Shown here one piece after another: positions 58,495 through 64,000 of a DNA stretch of 64,000 nucleotides (positions are counted from its first letter, which is position 1; each line of letters opens with the position of its first letter). The notes below the pieces were generated by a model. The model had not been told where the DNA came from and did no database searches. It worked only from the letters and a program-made list of their open reading frames with translations. Position numbers and translations under genes: made by a program. Origin of the DNA: Chryseobacterium jejuense (GTDB lineage Bacteria; Bacteroidota; Bacteroidia; Flavobacteriales; Weeksellaceae); NCBI RefSeq assembly GCF_900100075.1, contig NZ_FNEG01000007.1, positions 62,001 to 126,000 on the forward strand, in the 5' to 3' direction.

Positions 58495-59370
58495 TTAATC
58501 TTCAAGATACCCGAATTTTCCGGTATTGAAATCTTCAAAAGCCTGCATAATTTCCTCTCTGGTATTCATCACGAAAGGCCCGTGGGGAAAGATTGGCTCA
58601 CTGATTGGCTCACCGCTGATGATTAAAACAATTGAATCTTCTTTGGCTTCAATGGTGAAAGACTCACCTTCATTTTTAAATAACGTCAGATGATCTGCTT
58701 TAACATGTTCCTCTCCATTGACAGTAATACTTCCTTCAATCACCAAAGCTGCAGTATTAAAGTGAGCAGGAAAATTAAATTCTGCCTTACCACCAGCTTT
58801 AAGCTTTGCATTCATCATATGAACAGGAGTGAAGGTAAACGCAGGACCTTTATGGCCGTCAAATTCTCCGGCAATTACTTCTACATGCCCATTGTCACCA
58901 AGATCTACTTTTTCCATCTTAGAATTTTCAATCGCCTGGTATTTTGGGTTACTCATTTTATCTTTTGCCGGAAGATTTACCCAAAGTTGAACCATTTGAA
59001 AGATTCCACCTTCCTTAGCCCATTCTGTTTCATGATATTCTTTGTGAAGAACGCCTTTAGCAGCAGTCATCCACTGTACATCACCTTCTCCGATAACGCC
59101 ACCACCGCCTGCGCTGTCATGATGCTCCACTTTACCGCTGTATGCTATGGTTACTGTTTCAAAACCTCTGTGTGGATGAACACCCACACCTCTTGGTCTG
59201 TCTGAACCATTGAAATGAAATTTTGAGTTATAATCAAGCATAATGAACGGATCCATTCTCTTCATATCCAATCCATGTACACCTGGAATAAAATTATGAA
59301 CTCTAAAACCGTCACCTACAAAGTGGGCAGGTCTTGGAGATACTACCATTTCTACTTTTTTAGTTGTCAT
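58495..59370 (-). CDS. Pirin-family protein 2
   Basis: A 291-aa bicupin. The metal site includes GVHPHRGFETVTIAYSGKVEHHDS (about residues 62-85) and KGVLHKEYHETE (about 104-115), which conserve the His and Glu ligands of pirin. It is not a close copy of pirin 1: the two share only the cupin motif. It has its own promoter (-7 box at 59393-59400) and its own terminator, so it is not part of the neighbouring operon. Confidence 0.9.
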   Translation of the reverse strand: MTTKKVEMVVSPRPAHFVGDGFRVHNFIPGVHGLDMKRMDPFIMLDYNSKFHFNGSDRPRGVGVHPHRGFETVTIAYSGKVEHHDSAGGGGVIGEGDVQWMTAAKGVLHKEYHETEWAKEGGIFQMVQLWVNLPAKDKMSNPKYQAIENSKMEKVDLGDNGHVEVIAGEFDGHKGPAFTFTPVHMMNAKLKAGGKAEFNFPAHFNTAALVIEGSITVNGEEHVKADHLTLFKNEGESFTIEAKEDSIVLIISGEPISEPIFPHGPFVMNTREEIMQAFEDFNTGKFGYLED

Positions 59371-59392
59371 AATATTGTTGATTTTATGTAAA

Positions 59393-59400
59393 CAAAATTA
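59393..59400 (-). promoter_or_regulatory. -7 promoter box of pirin 2
   Basis: The minus strand reads TAATTTTG, 22 bp before the start codon at 59370. Confidence 0.5.
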
Positions 59401-59493
59401 CCATACTTATAAGGCAAATGCATTGATCTGTGATAAGTTCGTATTAGGGTAGAAAGGGAGAATGTAAAGAGATTGAAAAGTGGTAACCTTTAC

Positions 59494-60897
59494 TTATTCA
59501 TCTTTCGATTTCATATTCTTTCCATCTGAAATATGCAGTCTTCTAAACACAAATCCTGATAAGATCGTTAATATTCCAACGGTGAGGAAAGTATATCGGA
59601 AAGCGTTGTGAGTTTCACCCTGGATGAGGTCTGAGCCTTCAAATAACTTTAAAACAATCAATCCAAACGCAATCCCAAAGCCGATAGCAAGCTGCTGATT
59701 AACCGATATCAAAGAATTACCACTGCTGGTCTGGAAATTCCGGAGATCTGCAATAGAAATGGTGTTCATAGAAGTGAATTGGATAGAGTTAAAAAATCCA
59801 AGCACGGCAATAATAGGAACAAACCAATATAATGAGGTGTGAATATCTGGAATAGCCAGCATACAGATCAAGGTTCCGATGATAAAGGTGTTGAGCATTA
59901 AAGTTTGTCGATACCCATATTTATCCAGAATTTTGATAACGGATGATTTCCCGAATATAGCAGTCAGAGCCATTGGTGCAATAATCCATCCTGAAGTTAC
60001 GGCAGACTGCTTATAAGCAATCTGAATCATCAACGGAAGGAGCAAAGGAACAGAACTGATTCCTAATCTTGTTGCCAGGTTTCCCACAATACCTACACGG
60101 AAAGTCCTCACCTGAAACAGGTTTAAAGGGAAAATAGGATGGCCTCCTTTTTTGGCGTGTTTATAATAATAGTAAAGAAACAGAAACCCAAGGATGAATA
60201 CAATGAGAACCGGAGATATATTCTGCATATCTCCAAACAGTTCCAGGGAAATGGAAAGCAGGAGAGAAGCTGCGGCGAAAATTAAGAAACCTTTCAAATC
60301 AAAATCTACATCATCAGATTTGTAATCAGGCATATATTTTAATCCTAAAATAATCCCTAAAAAACCAATGGGAATATTGATGAGGAATATCCAGTGCCAT
60401 GAAAGATAATCTACCATATAACCTCCAACCAATGGTCCAAGAACAGGCCCGATAAGGGCAGGGATGATGGCAAAGTTCATCGCTTTCAACAATTCACTTT
60501 TGTCAAAGGTTTTAATGAGTGCCAGCTTTCCGACCGGAGTCATTAAACTTCCTCCGACTCCCTGAATAACTCTTGAAATAACAAGATGGGTAAGGTTTTG
60601 AGACAATGAACAGAATAAGGAGCCCAAACTGAATAATATCAGTGAGAAAATAAATATTTTCTTAGTTCCGAAACGGTCTGCCAAAAATCCGCTTGCAGGC
60701 ATAAAGACCGCCAATGTCAATACATAACTGATGATGGCGTTCTGCATGTTCAGTGGAGACTCATGAAGATCTTTCGCAATGGATGGGAGAGAAGTATTCA
60801 GTATGGTTGAATCCAGCATTTGCATAAAAATAGCAGTGGCCAGAATCAAAGGAAGAATTTTCTTTATGGATGTCTGTTGAGGGGTTGCTTCTGTCAT
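59494..60897 (-). CDS. MFS drug exporter, DHA2 (EmrB/QacA) family
   Basis: A 467-aa proton-coupled exporter with about 14 membrane helices. Family motifs: LDSTILNTSLPSIA (about residues 28-41, motif D1), GFLADRFGTKKIF (about 69-81, motif A) and VSRVIQGVGGSLMTPVG (about 108-124, motifs B/C region). It probably expels hydrophobic or quaternary-ammonium compounds. Alone on its transcript, with pirin 2 downstream and possibly linked in stress response. Confidence 0.92.
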   Translation of the reverse strand: MTEATPQQTSIKKILPLILATAIFMQMLDSTILNTSLPSIAKDLHESPLNMQNAIISYVLTLAVFMPASGFLADRFGTKKIFIFSLILFSLGSLFCSLSQNLTHLVISRVIQGVGGSLMTPVGKLALIKTFDKSELLKAMNFAIIPALIGPVLGPLVGGYMVDYLSWHWIFLINIPIGFLGIILGLKYMPDYKSDDVDFDLKGFLIFAAASLLLSISLELFGDMQNISPVLIVFILGFLFLYYYYKHAKKGGHPIFPLNLFQVRTFRVGIVGNLATRLGISSVPLLLPLMIQIAYKQSAVTSGWIIAPMALTAIFGKSSVIKILDKYGYRQTLMLNTFIIGTLICMLAIPDIHTSLYWFVPIIAVLGFFNSIQFTSMNTISIADLRNFQTSSGNSLISVNQQLAIGFGIAFGLIVLKLFEGSDLIQGETHNAFRYTFLTVGILTILSGFVFRRLHISDGKNMKSKDE

Positions 60898-61003
60898 TTC
60901 GTATAGGCTGGAATATTCAAAAACATCCAGACTTATTTTATTTGAAGAAAAATGCTTGCTTTAAGCAGTTTGATTCTTAGATAAAGAAATCCATATAAAA
61001 TTA

Positions 61004-61035
61004 AAAAAGTCCTGCGAAATATCACAGGACTTTTT
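61004..61035. terminator. Terminator after the secreted-protein gene
   Basis: AAAAAGTCCTG pairs with CAGGACTTTTT, 10-base loop; works on both strands. Confidence 0.88.
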
Positions 61036-61038
61036 GAT

Positions 61039-61851
61039 TTATTTTTTAGGCTTTTCAACTCCTTTCCATTCGTCACCGGCTTTTCTATACTGGCTTAAAG
61101 TGAAATTTTTGAAATCCTTTGTTTTGTATTCAATATTATCAGTATTCTGCTCGAAAGGCATGATGTAATAATATTCTACATCTGTTTTATCAGACTTGTT
61201 CCCTTTTTTTACAGTAGGAACATATTTTGAAAATTTATAGCTTGGAAGATACTGTCTTAATCTTGTGTAGAAAGATTTGTCTTCTTTTTCACTAGGAATA
61301 ATATCTACAATGTTAAGGTCATCTTTTTTCTTATCCACCCAAAGATAATAGGTTTTTTCCTCTCCTAAATTTCTGTTGAAAGAATTGAAGGCAAACAATT
61401 CTTTAGGAACCAGTTCTTTGATCTTTTCAGGATCAACCTTCGTGTAGAATTGTCCTTTTGATGGGTCAACATAGGTTTCAAGGTTGTACATTAACACAGA
61501 ATTGTTCTCGAAGTTTTTGTTTTTGAAGTATTGATTTAAAGATAATTCTGCAGTAGCTCTAAGTTCTTTATCTCTTTTATCCAGTTTTTTTGTCGGATTC
61601 TGAGGGTTTACATATTTTACAAACTCATATAAAACAACAGGTTTTATATCCTTTAAGTGAGGATAGGTTTTAAGCTGCTCAGCTTTTACCAGCCAGTAAA
61701 ACTGTTGATAATAATCATCCTTATCAGCATCTTTCACGCTTTTATAAGCTAAAGCAAGCTTTTTTGAGTTCAGATATTTGCCATATTTTCCCTGTCCAAA
61801 AGCAAAACTGATGAATAATAAGGCAAATAAAACAGTAAGGTTTCTTCTCAT
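61039..61851 (-). CDS. Secreted protein of unknown function (270 aa)
   Basis: The start is set at 61851 (MRRNLTVLFALLFISFAFGQ, a clear signal peptide). A longer frame to 61881 would begin inside the TATATTTG promoter box (61879-61886) and add 10 hydrophilic residues. The mature part is rich in Lys, Tyr and Asp, with helical repeats ('KYLNSKKLALAYKSVKDADKDDYYQQFYWLVKAEQLKTYP') and 'KDFKNFTLSQYRKAGDEWKGVEK' at the end. No lipobox, T9SS domain or known motif. Monocistronic. Confidence 0.78.
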   Translation of the reverse strand: MRRNLTVLFALLFISFAFGQGKYGKYLNSKKLALAYKSVKDADKDDYYQQFYWLVKAEQLKTYPHLKDIKPVVLYEFVKYVNPQNPTKKLDKRDKELRATAELSLNQYFKNKNFENNSVLMYNLETYVDPSKGQFYTKVDPEKIKELVPKELFAFNSFNRNLGEEKTYYLWVDKKKDDLNIVDIIPSEKEDKSFYTRLRQYLPSYKFSKYVPTVKKGNKSDKTDVEYYYIMPFEQNTDNIEYKTKDFKNFTLSQYRKAGDEWKGVEKPKK

Positions 61852-61878
61852 TTTTTTATAATTGATATTTTCGTTTTC

Positions 61879-61886
61879 CAAATATA
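61879..61886 (-). promoter_or_regulatory. -7 promoter box that decides the start of the 61851 gene
   Basis: The minus strand reads TATATTTG. It overlaps the upstream ATG (61881) and lies 27 bp before the MRRN start codon. Confidence 0.6.
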
Positions 61887-62195
61887 ATTATTTATTAGAT
61901 ATTATTTTTGATTGTCAGTTAAATTGTGCTATATTGTTATAGTTAATTCAAGAAATAATCCCGTATTGCTACAGGATTAATAAATTATTATGATGAAATT
62001 TAATAAAAAGAGGGATAGTTTCTAATTTAAATAATAAATCTCAATAGTCAATTTTGCTTCGTAAGTGAATCGTGAATGGATTAAGTATTATGATAACTTA
62101 AAACTTTAAACATACCTAGTAAGTTGTTGCTGGATGCCAAAATTGATCATTCACCAATCACTCTCACTCTAAAACCCTCTCACTCTCAAACTCAA
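61887..62195. other. 309-bp intergenic region between two minus-strand genes
   Basis: No gene and no convincing hairpin were seen. It is A/T-rich, with one C/T-rich patch near 62155-62195 just past the asnB stop codon. Confidence 0.5.
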
Positions 62196-63863
62196 CTAAT
62201 ACGACGTTTCGTGTACCTTAACCGATCTTCCACTTGGGTCGTTCATTTTTTTGAAAGCCTCATCCCATTCTAATGCGATAGGAGTAGAGCAGGCTACAGA
62301 GGGAACGGATGGTACAGTGGCAGCCGCAGTTTCACTTGGGAAGTGCTCTTCAAAAATAGTTCTGTATCGGTATTCCTCCTTGTTTTGTGGAGTGTTTAAC
62401 GGGAATCTGAATCTTGCGTTAGTCATCATCTCATCCGTTACCTCTTTCTCAGCTACTTCTTTCAGAGTATCAATCCATGAATATCCTACACCATCTGAAA
62501 ACTGTTCTTTTTGTCTCCATGCAATAGAAGCAGGAAGAAGGTCTTCAAAAGCTTTTCTTAGTACCCATTTTTCAATTTTTCCCTCAGCAACGTTAATCAT
62601 TTTATCTTTTGGGTTAAGCATCATGGCGATATCCATAAATTCTTTGTCAAGGAAAGGAACCCTTCCTTCTATTCCCCAGCTCATTAAAGCTTTGTTAGCT
62701 CTCAGACAGTCATACAGGTGAAGCTTTCCAAGTTTTCTTACCGTTTCATCATGGAACTCTTTAGCGTTAGGAGCTTTATGGAAATATAAGTATCCACCGA
62801 ATAATTCATCAGAACCTTCTCCTGACAATACCATTTTAATCCCCATTGATTTGATAACCCTGGCTAAAAGATACATCGGGGTGGAAGCTCTGATGGTAGT
62901 TACATCATAAGTTTCCAGATGATAAATTACGTCACGTACCGCATCCAATCCTTCCTGAACCGTAAAGTTAACCTCATGGTGTACAGATCCGATATGTTCT
63001 GCTGCTTTTTGTGCTGCAGCCAAATCAGGAGACCCTACAAGACCTACAGCAAAACTGTGTAATCTTGGGTACCATGCTTCCTGAGTATCGCCGCTTTCTA
63101 TTCTTTGTCTTGCAAATTTTGCAGTTATTGCTGAAATAACAGAAGAATCTAAACCACCGGATAGTAAGACTCCGTAAGGTACATCACTCATCAGTTGTCT
63201 GTGAACAGCATCTTCAAGACCTTTTCTTAATTTGGAGATATCAGTCTCGTTTTCCTTCACGTGGTCAAAGCTTTCCCATTCTCTGGTGTACCATTGCTGA
63301 AGATCACTTCCGTCTTTGCTGTATACCAAATGTCCAGGTAAGAAGGTTTCAATAGTTTTGCATACCCCTTCTAAAGCTTTCAGTTCAGAAGCTACATAAT
63401 AGTTTCCGTTCTTATCCCATCCCTGATAGAGTGGGCAGATTCCCATATGGTCGCGGGCAATAAGGTATACTTCATTTTCAGTATCATATAATGCGAAGGC
63501 GAAAATACCATTCAGTTTTTCCACAAAGTCTTTTCCGTGTTTTCTGTAGAGTGCAAGAATCACTTCACAATCAGATTGGGTTTGAAACTCGTAATCAGGA
63601 AATTCTTCTTTTAATTCTCTATGGTTGTAGATTTCACCGTTTACAGCTAATACTACTTTTCCGTCTTTAGTAAACAAAGGTTGCTTTCCGGAGGTTGGAT
63701 CTACAATGGCAAGTCTTTCATGAGAGAAAACTACTTTTTCATCCTGAAAAACTCCACTCCAATCCGGTCCTCTGTGACGGATCTTTTTTGACATTTCTAA
63801 AACCTGAGGTCTTAATAGCTCAGTTTTTTGTTTAGCATCGAATAAACATACAATTCCACACAT
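62196..63863 (-). CDS. asnB: Asparagine synthase (glutamine-hydrolysing)
   Basis: A 555-aa amidotransferase: glutamine + aspartate + ATP to asparagine. The N-terminal Ntn-hydrolase domain has the catalytic Cys2 (MCGIVCLF), and SCEVILALYRKHG and AVNGEIYNHRELKEEF shape the glutamine pocket. The synthetase domain carries the ATP pyrophosphatase loop VLLSGGLDSSVIS (about residues 230-242) and the metal/aspartate site VLSGEGSDELFGGY (about 343-356). The length matches E. coli AsnB. The promoter lies at 63883-63913. Confidence 0.96.
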   Translation of the reverse strand: MCGIVCLFDAKQKTELLRPQVLEMSKKIRHRGPDWSGVFQDEKVVFSHERLAIVDPTSGKQPLFTKDGKVVLAVNGEIYNHRELKEEFPDYEFQTQSDCEVILALYRKHGKDFVEKLNGIFAFALYDTENEVYLIARDHMGICPLYQGWDKNGNYYVASELKALEGVCKTIETFLPGHLVYSKDGSDLQQWYTREWESFDHVKENETDISKLRKGLEDAVHRQLMSDVPYGVLLSGGLDSSVISAITAKFARQRIESGDTQEAWYPRLHSFAVGLVGSPDLAAAQKAAEHIGSVHHEVNFTVQEGLDAVRDVIYHLETYDVTTIRASTPMYLLARVIKSMGIKMVLSGEGSDELFGGYLYFHKAPNAKEFHDETVRKLGKLHLYDCLRANKALMSWGIEGRVPFLDKEFMDIAMMLNPKDKMINVAEGKIEKWVLRKAFEDLLPASIAWRQKEQFSDGVGYSWIDTLKEVAEKEVTDEMMTNARFRFPLNTPQNKEEYRYRTIFEEHFPSETAAATVPSVPSVACSTPIALEWDEAFKKMNDPSGRSVKVHETSY

Positions 63864-63882
63864 ATTTTTATTATTTATGAGA

Positions 63883-63913
63883 CAAAAGTAAAGGGGATGT
63901 TTATAAATAACAA
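63883..63913 (-). promoter_or_regulatory. Promoter of asnB
   Basis: The minus strand has TTG at 63913-63911 and TACTTTTG at 63890-63883, 20 bp apart, 20 bp before the start codon. This is one of the best -33/-7 pairs in the window. Confidence 0.65.
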
Positions 63914-64000
63914 TGAAAAATATGTATAAGTTAATATTTTTAATTAAATAATTTATTTAAAAGAAAAATATCAACTATTTATAGAAATTAACATGTTTTT

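Noticed and set aside
61852..61881. Ten-residue extension MENENINYKK of the 61851 gene
   Set aside because: Its ATG is inside the TATATTTG promoter box, and it would bury the signal peptide.
1..64000. CRISPR array, rRNA operon, insertion sequence or integrase
   Set aside because: No regularly spaced repeats, rRNA-like stretches, transposase or recombinase frames were seen in any part of the window.

Overview
The window is chromosomal DNA of a Bacteroidota bacterium, most likely a Flavobacteriia member close to Chryseobacterium. The genus is inferred from protein character, not from a marker gene. Supporting evidence: AT-rich intergenic DNA, promoters of the TAnnTTTG (-7) type with weak Shine-Dalgarno signals, type IX secretion (T9SS) C-terminal sorting domains, a grasp-with-spasm peptide-maturation cluster, DUF6443/RHS proteins, a split transketolase, and dispersed short palindromic repeats. 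No rRNA, CRISPR array, integrase or insertion sequence was found. One tRNA-Ser(GGA) is present.

Layout, 1-16 kb: an RND efflux pump (5' end outside the window) with its OprM/TolC-like outer-membrane lipoprotein; a lone beta-helix, tail-spike-like gene lying between two near-identical 77-bp repeats that each carry a terminator; then a secreted polymorphic-toxin locus. That locus holds a T9SS beta-propeller-like protein, a SpvB/RHS-like shell protein, a 42-47 aa secreted peptide, an RHS protein ending in a YwqJ-like deaminase toxin, and a probable immunity gene.

16-37 kb is mostly housekeeping and envelope: methionine aminopeptidase, a Crp/Fnr regulator next to an alpha/beta hydrolase, an M20 peptidase, DUF2490, a TonB-dependent receptor, asparaginase, TrmH-like methyltransferase, RsmE, TsaD, TamB and an Lrp/AsnC regulator. 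tsaD and tamB diverge with only 4 bp between their start codons.

37-43 kb is a ribosomally made peptide (RiPP) cluster on the minus strand: precursor, lipoprotein, ATP-grasp ligase (GwsG), a 59-aa protein, and SPASM-domain maturase (GwsS). After the precursor the genes are joined by ATGA overlaps. A strong hairpin separates the precursor from the enzymes, several palindromes lie upstream, and a TPR/LuxR-type regulator sits beside the cluster. 43-48 kb is a plus-strand run of small uncharacterised membrane proteins and lipoproteins, including three apparent paralogs, a DMP19 protein, a 58-aa membrane peptide and one decayed gene.

48-64 kb: split transketolase, a small secreted protein, a T9SS metzincin protease, a sodium symporter, a seven-gene redox/electrophile-stress operon (two small GNATs, pirin, FMN reductase, TMEM175 channel, YjdI ferredoxin-like protein, OsmC), a second pirin, an MFS drug exporter, a secreted unknown and asparagine synthetase B.

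The best candidates for under-described biology are the extra 59-aa gene in the grasp-with-spasm operon, the two-protein RHS deaminase locus with its embedded micro-secreted peptide, the beta-helix cassette between duplicated terminators, and the 43-48 kb membrane operon. All functional statements come from reading translations by eye; no database search was run.
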